Assembly (NCBI RefSeq): GCF_012927645.1
Contig: NZ_JABBMT010000028.1
Span: forward strand, 1 to 52,186
Reading direction: 5' to 3'
Length of the DNA: 52,186 nt
Origin: Pseudoalteromonas arctica
GTDB taxonomy: Bacteria; Pseudomonadota; Gammaproteobacteria; Enterobacterales; Alteromonadaceae
In this document: positions 38,481 to 46,787 of the stretch, in pieces
How the letters are laid out: each line of letters begins with the position of its first letter
How positions within the stretch are numbered: the stretch's first letter is position 1
Made by a program: the position numbers and the translations under genes
The notes under the pieces: model-generated
Databases searched by the model: none
Seen by the model: the letters and a program-made list of their open reading frames with translations, nothing else
What the model was told of the DNA's origin: nothing

Positions 38481-39272
38481 ATGATTAATTTTGAAACACA
38501 ACAGGCTATCGCCTTCGTTACATTATCCCGAAAAGATAAGCAAAATGCGTTGAATTTTGTCATGTTCAAACAGCTGACAAGTGTGATTAAAAAAATTAAA
38601 AAAGATCCGACTATCCGCGCAGTCGTTATTCAAGGTGATGGTGAGAATTTTTGTGCCGGGCTGGATGTTGCTGCCGTTATGAAAAGTCCCATAAATATTG
38701 CCAAGTTACTCTTTAAATGGTTGCCGGGTAACTGTAACTTAGCGCAGCAAGTAGTGCTGGGCTGGCAATCACTAAGTGTGCCGGTATTCGCAGTCGTCCA
38801 AGGTAATTGCTTTGGCGGCGGACTGCAAATAGCCATTGGCGCAGATTATCGGATTGTTCACCCAGATGCTAAATTGGCTATTATGGAAGCGCGCTGGGGA
38901 CTATGCCCTGATATGGGTGCTAATGTTGTACTGCCAGGTTTACTAAAACATGACGATGCCATGTGGCTTGCCAGCCATGCAGATCCTATAAGTGCCGATA
39001 AAGCCCTGCAATTAGGGTTAATAACCGAAATAAATGCGGATCCAAAACAACGCTGTTTAGCAATGATCAATACCTTATTAGCTCGCTCACCGGATACATT
39101 AGCGGCAATCAAACGCGTTACCCAACAAAGTTTTAACACTCCAAGAAGACAAATTTTAGCCAAAGAAACCATTAGCCAAATTCGTCTGCTTATTAACAGC
39201 AATACAAAAAAGGCCATTGCAAAAGCCAAAGGCGCCGACAACATTGAGTATCAAAATAGTAAACGTTGGTAA
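38481..39272 (+). CDS. crotonase-family protein, dienoyl-CoA isomerase-like
   Basis: 263 residues of the enoyl-CoA hydratase/isomerase fold. Oxyanion-hole segments are GDGENFCAGLD (52-62) and GNCFGGGLQIAIGADYRI. In the helix after MEAR the acidic residues E136 and D144 are eight apart (E-ARWGLCP-D), which resembles the Glu/Asp pair of delta3,5-delta2,4-dienoyl-CoA isomerases rather than the two-Glu pair of hydratases. Strong GAGGAG precedes the ATG. It stands alone, so the pathway (probably fatty-acid breakdown) is inferred. Confidence 0.8.
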   Translation: MINFETQQAIAFVTLSRKDKQNALNFVMFKQLTSVIKKIKKDPTIRAVVIQGDGENFCAGLDVAAVMKSPINIAKLLFKWLPGNCNLAQQVVLGWQSLSVPVFAVVQGNCFGGGLQIAIGADYRIVHPDAKLAIMEARWGLCPDMGANVVLPGLLKHDDAMWLASHADPISADKALQLGLITEINADPKQRCLAMINTLLARSPDTLAAIKRVTQQSFNTPRRQILAKETISQIRLLINSNTKKAIAKAKGADNIEYQNSKRW

Positions 39273-39314
39273 CAAATTCATTTTCTATCAATGCTAAGCA
39301 ATAAGTCGCATAGT

Positions 39315-39344
39315 TTTCAACAAGCAAATATGCTGAAGTATAAT
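39315..39344 (+). promoter_or_regulatory. candidate lrgA-lrgB promoter
   Basis: TTTCAA (39315-39320), 18-bp spacer, perfect TATAAT (39339-39344), 25 bp before the lrgA-like start. Confidence 0.4.
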
Positions 39345-39369
39345 ACGACCTGTAATGAGTAAATAATCA

Positions 39370-39756
39370 ATGGCTCCCCGAACCCCAGTGCTAAAAAAAA
39401 TCTTTCCTTATTTGCTCAGCTGCTGTTTGATTTTGGGTTGTTTGGCGATAGCAAAAATAATCATGCACTGGCTACAAGGCAGCTTTCCAGCCCCCTTATT
39501 AGCAATGCTAATGCTACTTACGTTACTTTTAACAAACGTAGTTAAAGAGCATCACTTAACTCCCTGTGCTAAGCCATTATTAAATGTCATGCCGCTTTTT
39601 TTCATCCCTGCTGGAGTCGGCTTTATTGAACACCTTGAGATCATCACCCTGCAATGGCAATTTCTCAGTGCAGTTTTCATTTTGGTGCCATTGACCAGCT
39701 TACTGCTTATCGCAACGGTGATCAGTGTATTTAAAGGTAGGGTTGAACATGATTGA
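39370..39756 (+). CDS. CidA/LrgA family membrane protein
   Basis: 128 residues with four transmembrane helices. Holin-like CidA/LrgA phrase GSFPAPLLAMLMLL, then LLNVMPLFFIPAGVGFIEH. The pair has been tied to murein hydrolase control and more recently to pyruvate or other small-metabolite transport. Its stop overlaps the lrgB-like start by 8 nt, confirming a two-gene operon. Confidence 0.9.
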   Translation: MAPRTPVLKKIFPYLLSCCLILGCLAIAKIIMHWLQGSFPAPLLAMLMLLTLLLTNVVKEHHLTPCAKPLLNVMPLFFIPAGVGFIEHLEIITLQWQFLSAVFILVPLTSLLLIATVISVFKGRVEHD

Positions 39757-40456
39757 TCTATGGTGGTTAAGTATTCCTGTAATTATCACGCTGTTTTTAG
39801 GGCTAAGAAAGCTCAATACAACCATTAACAACCCTTTATTAAAAGCGCTGACTAATCCCGTTTTTATTACTATTACGCTTATAGCCATATTACTAGTGAG
39901 TTTTTCACTGCCCTACTCGCAATTTGCCAGTCATAGCCAACTATTAAGCTATTTACTAGAGCCTGCCATTGTTGCGCTTGCTTTACCTCTCTATCAACAA
40001 TTTGTGCATATACGAAGAAATCTCCTACTGATTGTTGGCTGCTGTAGTTTGGGCATAATCAATGCCACTGTGGTTGCAACCTTACTCAGTGCCGCCTTTA
40101 ATGTGTCTGCACAATTAGCGGCTTCTGTTGCCGCTTTATCAGTTACGACTCCCATTACTCTATTAGTCACCGATTCACTCGGAGGCATTGCGTCGCTGGC
40201 AGCTGCAATGGTGATTTTTATCGGCTTATTAGGTGCTTTGTTTGCACTACTTATTCTTCGTCAGGTGGGTATTTATAACCATCAAGCACAAGGTGTTGCG
40301 ATTGGTACTGCATTTCATGCAATAGGCACCGCCGCCGCACTAGTTGAGCATCCACGTATTGGTGCATTTGCTTCAGTGGCAATGGCACTGAGCGCATTAC
40401 TTACCGCTTTAATCGTACCATTACTTTATCCTTTTTTAAGTCAAGCTCTGCTATGA
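39749..40456 (+). CDS. LrgB/CidB family membrane protein
   Basis: 235 residues, start at ATG 39749 preceded by TAGGG; an upstream in-frame start lies inside the lrgA-like gene. About seven helices. The signature LEPAIVALALPLYQQ and the repeated block SVTTPITLLV with GIGTAFHAIGTA (here VAIGTAFHAIGTAAA) are diagnostic. It acts with the LrgA-like partner. mscS follows 35 bp later. Confidence 0.92.
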   Translation: MIDLWWLSIPVIITLFLGLRKLNTTINNPLLKALTNPVFITITLIAILLVSFSLPYSQFASHSQLLSYLLEPAIVALALPLYQQFVHIRRNLLLIVGCCSLGIINATVVATLLSAAFNVSAQLAASVAALSVTTPITLLVTDSLGGIASLAAAMVIFIGLLGALFALLILRQVGIYNHQAQGVAIGTAFHAIGTAAALVEHPRIGAFASVAMALSALLTALIVPLLYPFLSQALL

Positions 40457-40491
40457 TGAAATAGTTTAACCACTTTATTTATGGATAATAG

Positions 40492-41328
40492 ATGATCAGT
40501 ACAGAAATCCAACAAGTTGAAAAATACTACACCATGATCAGTGAATACCTCGTTAAGTACAGCATGCAATTAGTTGGCGCATTGTTGATCTTGATTTTTG
40601 GTTTGTGGGTGGCACAAAAAATATCTAAGATGGTTGCTGCTTTAATGGCGCGTAATAATATTGATATTACTCTCACTAATTTTGTCAGTAATGTAGTGAA
40701 AGTATTGTTTATCGTTATGTTTATTATTATTGCGCTGGGTAAAATTGGCATAAGTGTCACACCTTTTGTCGCTGCAATTGGTGCTGCTTCTCTTGGTGCT
40801 GGTTTAGCATTGCAAGGGATGTTATCAAATTATGGCGCTGGCTTGGCTATCATTGCCACCCGACCTTTTATTGTTGGTGACACGATTGAAGTTAAAAATG
40901 TCAGCGGTCAAGTAAAAACCATTGAGTTAGGCTACACCATTTTGATCAATGAAGAAAAAGTCGAAATTACTATTCCTAACAAACACATCGTTGGCGAAAT
41001 ACTGCATAACTCGTTTAATTATTCATTAGTAAAAGGTGAAATTGATATTGCCTATAATGCCAGTGCTGAGCATGCTATAGCGCTTATAGAAAACGTATTG
41101 AAAGACCATGAGTTAGTCGCAAATGAACCGCTATCACAAGTTGGCATTGAACGGTTTGCTGAAAGTGGAGTAACTATTAGTTACCGCTATTGGGTGCCGA
41201 CGACGAAAATAATTGAAACCAAGCTAGCCGTAAACGGTGGCGTATATAATGCGATTCAAAGTGCGGATATTGAAATTCCATTCCCACAACGAATTGTCAC
41301 AATTAACCAACAAAGTATTGATAGCTAA
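40492..41328 (+). CDS. mscS: small-conductance mechanosensitive channel MscS
   Basis: 278 residues. Three helices: about 18-40, 60-82 and the Gly/Ala-rich pore helix TM3 (AAIGAASLGAGLALQGML). A beta domain follows with RPFIVGDTIEV and TIPNKHIVGEILHN. It forms a heptameric safety valve opened by membrane tension. It is 35 bp after the lrgB-like gene and may share its transcript, then meets a strong terminator. Confidence 0.95.
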   Translation: MISTEIQQVEKYYTMISEYLVKYSMQLVGALLILIFGLWVAQKISKMVAALMARNNIDITLTNFVSNVVKVLFIVMFIIIALGKIGISVTPFVAAIGAASLGAGLALQGMLSNYGAGLAIIATRPFIVGDTIEVKNVSGQVKTIELGYTILINEEKVEITIPNKHIVGEILHNSFNYSLVKGEIDIAYNASAEHAIALIENVLKDHELVANEPLSQVGIERFAESGVTISYRYWVPTTKIIETKLAVNGGVYNAIQSADIEIPFPQRIVTINQQSIDS

Positions 41329-41342
41329 GCTAGCAATACTGC

Positions 41343-41373
41343 AAATAAAGGGAGTTAATTGCTCCCTTTATTT
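41343..41373. terminator. bidirectional terminator after mscS
   Basis: Stem AAATAAAGGGAG/CTCCCTTTATTT with a 7-nt loop. Confidence 0.88.
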
Positions 41374-41395
41374 ATACTAAACCAGCTTAACTTTA

Positions 41396-41535
41396 TTAAA
41401 ACTTATAACGTACATTCGCTGTTACTGTTCGGCGTGACCATAGAAGCAATCTCCACGTGATAAACATGAAGTGATCACAGTTTTATCTGTAATGTTTTGT
41501 GCTTTGCCAACTGCTATATCATGCTTAGGGTCACA
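41396..41535 (-). pseudogene. 3' relic of a TonB-dependent receptor gene
   Basis: Read on the minus strand, one frame gives AVGKAQNITDKTV, then SRGDCFYG; after a frameshift the adjacent frame gives RRTVTANVRYKF and stop at 41396. This is the C-terminal end of alteromonad TonB-dependent receptors: the last barrel strand ends in an aromatic residue. A stop codon closes the open frame at 41536-41538 and no upstream receptor sequence remains. It points away from the neighbouring phytase. Confidence 0.7.
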
Positions 41536-41682
41536 TCAGCTCAACATGAAAGCGATGCCCTAACACGTCATTTAAAAACTAAAAATTAAAAATCAAAACC
41601 AATAAAAACAGATAGATAAAATAAAAACCATTGAATTAAAGGAAACCTAAGTCGCCTTACTCTCACTGCAGAAGTCTTTCTT
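41536..41682. other. non-coding DNA upstream of the phytase gene
   Basis: AT-rich, no ORF. No additional structure seen apart from the Pho-like box that begins at 41683. Confidence 0.4.
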
Positions 41683-41700
41683 TTGTCACGACTTTGTCAT
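41683..41700 (+). promoter_or_regulatory. Pho-box-like PhoB site
   Basis: TTGTCAC-GACT-TTGTCAT: two 7-bp repeats separated by 4 bp, the exact layout of a Pho box (consensus CTGTCAT repeats). It lies 51 bp upstream of the phytase start, suggesting induction by phosphate starvation. Confidence 0.6.
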
Positions 41701-41751
41701 AAAAGTTATTTAGCTTGCATCGCATTACATGGCTAACTTAGGACTTTACTC

Positions 41752-43728
41752 GTGCCAACACTTAAACCACTTGCTTATGCACTAAATGTATTAACACTCA
41801 CAGTAACATTAGGCGCTTGCAGCAGCCAAGATGTTAATTCCACTCAACCAAATCAAACTACGCTAAAGCTTAACAGCGCACCATTTTGGCAACAAAATAA
41901 TATTCAAGGCTCGCAAGCTGCTTGGCTTGCTGATGATGCATGGTTACTCGCCAGTGAAAGCCAAGGCTTAATTGTAGTAGAGCAAAATAAACAACATAGT
42001 GAAGTACTTAAAACGGGTAACTTTGAAACTCTATCAGTGCGTACTATTGGCGATAATCGCTTTTTAGTGACCAGTATTGATAACGAACGCGATCTGGTGG
42101 CCGTTTTCATCCTTACTAACAGTAACGGCAGCTGGCAACTAACGGAGCACGCACCGATTGTCGCACCGCAAGCAAAACCGGAAGCTGTATGCCTATTTAA
42201 CAATCACAGTACGGGCAGTATTTCGGCTTTTGTTGCTGATGCTCGCGGCTTAATGCGCGAAACCTTAATTTATAACTTGGCCACAGAGCAAACCACTAAC
42301 ATTGCGGTTCGAGAATTTGCTGTTGTAAATGAAGCTGCGGGTTGTGCAGTTAATGATGTAAGCCAACAATTATTTATCAGTGAAGAAGAACTTGGTATTT
42401 GGCAAATGAACGCCAATGCTGAATCTTCAGCGAGTAAACACCCCCTTAGTATGGTTGCTCCTTTTGGTGAACTGGCCAGCGGTATTGGCCCATTAACTAC
42501 CAGCACTGATGGCAGTCTCTGGTTTACTAGCAGCAGCAATAACACCCTATACCGATATAATCCAGAGCAAGGTATACAACAAAAGTGGCGTGTCTCTGGG
42601 GATCTCAGTATTGGTTCTGTGGTAATTAATAATAACGCCACTACTGCTCAAGCCATTATCTATGACGATGAAAGTGGCGCATACCGCAGCAGTCAGTTAA
42701 CTTTAGACCCTCTCACCAGCACTGCAAAAACCAACACCACCACTGCAAAAACAGCACATGTGTATGCAAACGTGCAAACAACACCTGTTGCAGCATTTGG
42801 TGATGCCGCAGACGATCCAGCTATCTGGGTACATCCAACTGATGCTGCTAAAAGCTTGATCATAGGCACTGATAAACGTCGCGGACTGATGATCTATAAC
42901 TTAGCTGGAGAGCAAATTCAAAGCCTTGAAGTGGGCAGGGTTAACAATGTTGACGTTCGTCAAAGTAGCAATATCAACAATCCTACTCACACTCTAATTG
43001 CAGCCAGTAACCGCAGTGAAAATAGCATTAGTTTGTTCACTGTCGACATACAAAACAACGTACACCACCTAGGTAGCGTGGCTACCAATTTAAGTGAGAT
43101 TTATGGCTTATGCATGTATTCATCAAAATCAGGTGACTATGTATTTGTGAATGATAAATCAGGGTTATATCAGCAATATAAAATAACCAACCAACAGCAA
43201 CAAGTCTCAGGCAAACTGGTGCGCGAATTTAACCTACCGAGCCAACCAGAAGGTTGCAGTAGTGACGATAAAAACGGCGAACTGTTTGCTGGTGAGGAAG
43301 ATGCAGGTATTTGGTTTATTAATGCTGAACCAGATGCAAAGCAACAGCCGGTATTGCTGCAATCAATTGATGGCATGCTAGTTGATGATGTTGAAGGCAT
43401 GGAGATTTATCATGGTAAAGACGAGCGCTTACTAGTGGTATCTAGCCAAGGTGATGATAGTTATGTCGTGTATCGCATAAATAAAGGAGAGCATCACCCT
43501 ACACTTGAATTTGCGAGTAAGTTTAATATTCTCGCCAATTTGAATCTAGGCATTGATGGTGTATCTGAGACCGACGGATTAACTGTCACAGCTAAATCAC
43601 TACCAGGTTATCCTGCAGGAGTGTTAATAGTGCAAGATGGCTACAATCGTATGCCACAGCAGCCACAAAATTTTAAAGTGGTGGATTGGCGTCAAGTACA
43701 TTCACTTATCCATGGCGACGCTAAATAA
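41752..43728 (+). CDS. beta-propeller phytase lipoprotein with two propeller domains
   Basis: 658 residues. It releases phosphate from myo-inositol hexakisphosphate in a Ca-dependent way. A lipobox LGAC (C23) makes it a lipoprotein of the outer envelope. The C-terminal domain (about 340-650) has the diagnostic ADDPAIWVHP (354 onward), GTDKRRGLMIYNLAGEQ, and EDAGIW blocks. The N-terminal half (35-335) is a diverged copy with the parallel SEEELGIW but lacks DDPAIW, so probably binds substrate or is non-catalytic. Start codon GTG 41752 with AGGA 9 bp upstream. A Pho-like box lies ahead. Confidence 0.88.
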   Translation: MPTLKPLAYALNVLTLTVTLGACSSQDVNSTQPNQTTLKLNSAPFWQQNNIQGSQAAWLADDAWLLASESQGLIVVEQNKQHSEVLKTGNFETLSVRTIGDNRFLVTSIDNERDLVAVFILTNSNGSWQLTEHAPIVAPQAKPEAVCLFNNHSTGSISAFVADARGLMRETLIYNLATEQTTNIAVREFAVVNEAAGCAVNDVSQQLFISEEELGIWQMNANAESSASKHPLSMVAPFGELASGIGPLTTSTDGSLWFTSSSNNTLYRYNPEQGIQQKWRVSGDLSIGSVVINNNATTAQAIIYDDESGAYRSSQLTLDPLTSTAKTNTTTAKTAHVYANVQTTPVAAFGDAADDPAIWVHPTDAAKSLIIGTDKRRGLMIYNLAGEQIQSLEVGRVNNVDVRQSSNINNPTHTLIAASNRSENSISLFTVDIQNNVHHLGSVATNLSEIYGLCMYSSKSGDYVFVNDKSGLYQQYKITNQQQQVSGKLVREFNLPSQPEGCSSDDKNGELFAGEEDAGIWFINAEPDAKQQPVLLQSIDGMLVDDVEGMEIYHGKDERLLVVSSQGDDSYVVYRINKGEHHPTLEFASKFNILANLNLGIDGVSETDGLTVTAKSLPGYPAGVLIVQDGYNRMPQQPQNFKVVDWRQVHSLIHGDAK

Positions 43729-43737
43729 ACCAAAAAA

Positions 43738-43763
43738 TTATAGCCGCTCTAGGGCGGCTATAA
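43738..43763. terminator. bidirectional terminator between phytase and yqaA-like gene
   Basis: A perfect 10-bp stem TTATAGCCGC/GCGGCTATAA with a 6-nt loop, A-rich on the left. It overlaps the last codons of the yqaA-like gene. Confidence 0.6.
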
Positions 43764-44345
43764 TATGGTTGTTAACCACCAAATAGCTAACACCAGCACC
43801 GTCAAACCAAGCATTGCTTTGGTTTTATGTTTTGTAATAATTCGCTCAGCTTGATTACCAGCAAAATACACCGCCAGTGCCAGACCAAAATACCGAATTG
43901 AGCGGGCAATAGTCGTCGCAATTAAGAACATTATTAATGAATATTTGGTCGCACCCGCTGCAAGCATAGCTATTTGAAAAGGGATTGGCACTATCCCCAA
44001 CATAATAACAAACCAAAAACCTTGCTGCTGCATTTGTTGTTTTACGTGTTCAAACTGCTCTGGATTTGAAAAAGTATTGATCACCCAATCGCCAACCGCA
44101 TCAAATAAGTAATAGCCAAGCGCGTAACCAAACAGAGCCCCAATAATACAGCCTAAAGTCGCCATTAAGGCGATTAACCAAAGCTTTTCACGCCGCGCTT
44201 GCATTAGCGGCACCAACACGGCTTCAAGTGGAACAGGTACTATGGTTGATTCTAAAAAAGACGCAACTGTGATACTCACCAACATGTGTTTTGAATCAAT
44301 GAGCTGTCGTGTTTTTTGCTTTAGGCGCTGCATAAAAGCCATCAT
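43758..44345 (-). CDS. YqaA-like VTT (SNARE-associated/DedA-type) membrane protein
   Basis: 195 residues with four to five helices. VTT-domain marks are FLESTIVPVPLEAVLVPL near 30, GCIIGALFGYALGYYLFD, and GIVPIPFQIAMLAAGATK. The family belongs to the wider DedA group of putative flippases or transporters of the inner membrane, but the YqaA branch itself is uncharacterised. It is convergent with the phytase gene. Confidence 0.85.
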   Translation of the reverse strand: MMAFMQRLKQKTRQLIDSKHMLVSITVASFLESTIVPVPLEAVLVPLMQARREKLWLIALMATLGCIIGALFGYALGYYLFDAVGDWVINTFSNPEQFEHVKQQMQQQGFWFVIMLGIVPIPFQIAMLAAGATKYSLIMFLIATTIARSIRYFGLALAVYFAGNQAERIITKHKTKAMLGLTVLVLAIWWLTTIL

Positions 44346-44514
44346 GTTACCTTAGTATTAGTCAATAAATTGCTATGATTGCAAGCTCAATACCAGCCTT
44401 ACATAATTGAGATGTGCATTGTTTTATAAATGTTTTTTGAATATAAATTGGCTGAAACAGGCAAATAAACTTAACTAATTATGTAAAAACCCCAATTAAT
44501 GAGGTTAATAAACT

Positions 44515-45378
44515 TTAGTCGTCCTCTGGTGCTTGTGCTGCTTTTATTCGCTCTTGGTTTTCTTGCATTTGTTCAAATGCAGCTTTAATTTCATCAAGTA
44601 CTGAATCAACATCAGCCTCAGCATGGTTATCTGCAACCTCACCGTAAAGAACTGTTTCTGCTGTTAACTCACCCGCTTGATACAAAGCCCACATTTCTTC
44701 ACCAAAACGCGTATCGAGTATTTCTGGTGCATACTGCCCATAATACAAGCGCATATTACGTACATCACGTAAAAACATTTCTTGGGCATTGTTATTCGCC
44801 GCCGCATTTACTGCCTGCGGTAAATCAATCACCACCGGACCGTAGCTATCTACTAACACATTAAATTCAGACAAATCACCATGCACAATACCCGCACATA
44901 GCATTAAGCGAATGTAATGAACCATAGTAACGTGATCTTCAATTGCCTGCTCAGCAGTTAAACTCACATCATTTAAACGTGGCGCTACATCACCATCATT
45001 ATCGGTGACTAAATCCATGATCAGTACACCATCATAACAACCATGTGGCTGTGGTACTTTTACGCCAACCCGAGAAAGCGTGAAAAGCGCATCTACTTCC
45101 GCATTTTGCCACACGTTTTCTTGTTCTTTACGGCCAAACTTAGAGCCTTTTTCCATCGCACGACCGCGACGACTATTGCGTACTTTACGTCCTTCTTGGT
45201 ATTTTACTGCTTGTTTAAAACTTCGGTGTTGTACATCTTTGTACACTTTCGCACAGCGAATATGCTCACCACAGCGAACCACATACACCGAGGCTTCTTT
45301 TCCACTCATTAATTGGCTGATGACTTCATCAACGATACCGTCTTCTATTAACGGTAAAATCTGTTTTGGCGTTTTCAT
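44515..45378 (-). CDS. RIO-type serine/threonine kinase
   Basis: 287 residues. Protein-kinase-like RIO fold: ATP-binding SGKEASVYVVRCG with catalytic Lys44 in CAKVYK, hinge region around MDLV, catalytic loop HGDLSEFNVLV (D168), and metal-binding VIDLPQAV (D185). The C-terminal helix is acidic. Bacterial RIO kinases of this PA4780-like type are common in gammaproteobacteria, but their substrates are not established. No operon partners. Confidence 0.88.
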   Translation of the reverse strand: MKTPKQILPLIEDGIVDEVISQLMSGKEASVYVVRCGEHIRCAKVYKDVQHRSFKQAVKYQEGRKVRNSRRGRAMEKGSKFGRKEQENVWQNAEVDALFTLSRVGVKVPQPHGCYDGVLIMDLVTDNDGDVAPRLNDVSLTAEQAIEDHVTMVHYIRLMLCAGIVHGDLSEFNVLVDSYGPVVIDLPQAVNAAANNNAQEMFLRDVRNMRLYYGQYAPEILDTRFGEEMWALYQAGELTAETVLYGEVADNHAEADVDSVLDEIKAAFEQMQENQERIKAAQAPEDD

Positions 45379-45589
45379 GACACTCTTATACCGTACTTAG
45401 GCATACCTTGTAATCTTCTCGCAAACTATTTTATCTGACAGACCCTTACGTTAAAGCAAAAGCAGACGAAAACCAATGCTAATAAGCGTACAATTGGCCT
45501 TATCAAGCATGTTAAAGCACAAAAAACTTGACTAAATCAGCTAAATCCACAAACTGCAAAGTTAACTGCCCAAATTATACTTACTTTAT

Positions 45590-45808
45590 ATGAATTCAGA
45601 AATATGCTATCGCTTTCAATCTGGTCAAATCGCTAATCGTTTTTTAAACGAATTAAAGCATTGGCCTGTCGCCCAGGTAAAAACAAAACTTCTCAATGGT
45701 GGTTCTGACGTTAAAGTAAATTATCAATTTGATAGCACGGGATTTGATTACACTTGCGCAGAACTTGATGAATTAGCCGCAAAACATGCCGGTGAAGAAG
45801 TAAACTAA
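45590..45808 (+). CDS. small hypothetical protein
   Basis: 72 residues, cytosolic, mixed charge. It contains RFLNELKHWPVAQVKTKLL followed by two beta-like stretches and an acidic helix AELDELAAKHAGEE. I do not recognise a family. The gene begins with ATG without a clear Shine-Dalgarno in an AT-rich region, so the call relies on codon-like composition and absence of a competitor. Confidence 0.5.
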   Translation: MNSEICYRFQSGQIANRFLNELKHWPVAQVKTKLLNGGSDVKVNYQFDSTGFDYTCAELDELAAKHAGEEVN

Positions 45809-45920
45809 GTGTATTATTTTTGCACGCTATTAAACATACAGCAATATACATTTTGAGTTCTCTCAGCTATGCCATTAGAAACTTAAATCAATAACTTCAG
45901 TTAAGACAAATCACGACTCT

Positions 45921-46289
45921 ATGACTAAATTTTTTCTCCTAAAATACATCGCTTTTTTTAGTGGATGTGTCGCTTGTTTTACCCTTCATACACAATTTGC
46001 AGTGCCTGCGGTTATTGCATCTTGCCTAACCGGACTTATTGGCAGTTTTATTCCTTTTCCAAAACAATATGCAAACCATCCTTACGCAGCGGTTTATGCA
46101 GGTAGTTTTGCTGGAATGTGCTCACAGGGGTTGATTAATACCTATTGGGAATTAGCGATTATTTCATTGATTGGGGCTATTTTATATGTACTGACGACTA
46201 AAGTGTTTACTGGCTTTGGCGGTAAGTTAGGGGGCATTGCCTTCGTTAGCGTTGCTTTGTTTATATTAGCTAAAGGACTCGCAGCATGA
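45921..46289 (+). CDS. small membrane protein A of a paralogous pair
   Basis: 122 residues with about four helices. Two motifs, GSFAGM (61-66) and GFGGKLG (98-104), recur with the same spacing in the next protein. No known family recognised. Its stop overlaps the start of the partner by 4 nt (ATGA), so they are translated together and probably form a heteromeric membrane unit (inference). Confidence 0.65.
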   Translation: MTKFFLLKYIAFFSGCVACFTLHTQFAVPAVIASCLTGLIGSFIPFPKQYANHPYAAVYAGSFAGMCSQGLINTYWELAIISLIGAILYVLTTKVFTGFGGKLGGIAFVSVALFILAKGLAA

Positions 46290-46666
46290 GTTTATCATCA
46301 GTAATACTTACTTTACTTGGCGCGTTTTTAACCTTTTATTTAGCTAAGCATAACCGCCTAGATGCGATTAGAGCGTCAGCTATTTTGGCGATACTCGCTT
46401 ACCTTATTTTGCTTTCCAGCGAGCTCAACGCAGATCTATATAGCAGTATTTTTTTTGGTGGCACATTTATTGGCATGAGCGCACCAAAACGCTTTGGGAT
46501 TTACACGCTGTTTTCTGCCAGTGTTATTTTTTCGATTTTGTTTGACAATTTAGCCCCTTACTTTAATAATTTTGGCGGAGCTTTGGGCATAAGTGCATTT
46601 TTGTCAATATGCGTCTGCCAAATAGCGATTGTACTAGGCGCTCCTCGCAGTAAAAAGCGCCACTAA
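46286..46666 (+). CDS. small membrane protein B of a paralogous pair
   Basis: 126 residues with about four helices and a basic C-terminus SKKRH. GTFIGM (59-64) and NFGGALG (95-101) mirror protein A at 36-37 residue spacing. The pair reads as a split two-repeat membrane protein. Function unknown; a transporter or permease is one guess without direct support. Confidence 0.65.
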   Translation: MSLSSVILTLLGAFLTFYLAKHNRLDAIRASAILAILAYLILLSSELNADLYSSIFFGGTFIGMSAPKRFGIYTLFSASVIFSILFDNLAPYFNNFGGALGISAFLSICVCQIAIVLGAPRSKKRH

Positions 46667-46674
46667 TTGAGATG

Positions 46675-46787
46675 CGCTTTGTGGCAATTAAACAGCAATA
46701 ACATCACGTAAACACAGCGCAAAGAGGAAATACACAGCAAGCCCAGTGCGCCAAGCGTTGCAAATCCACTGAAATTGTTTGTTATAC
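46675..46787 (-). repeat. attC-like site, degenerate at the 3' side
   Basis: On the minus strand GTATAAC at 46781-46787 contains the stop codon of the acetyltransferase gene. It is followed by ACAATTTCAGTGGATTTGCA and then ACGCTTGGC, close to the 5' half of Vibrio-type integron repeats. A weaker resemblance to the central part (TGATGTTATTGC) follows, but the final GTTRRRY core is lost or diverged. Confidence 0.5.

Noticed and set aside
44346..44514. Small RNA or gene between the YqaA-like and RIO kinase genes
   Set aside because: No promoter-terminator pair and no ORF with a ribosome site.
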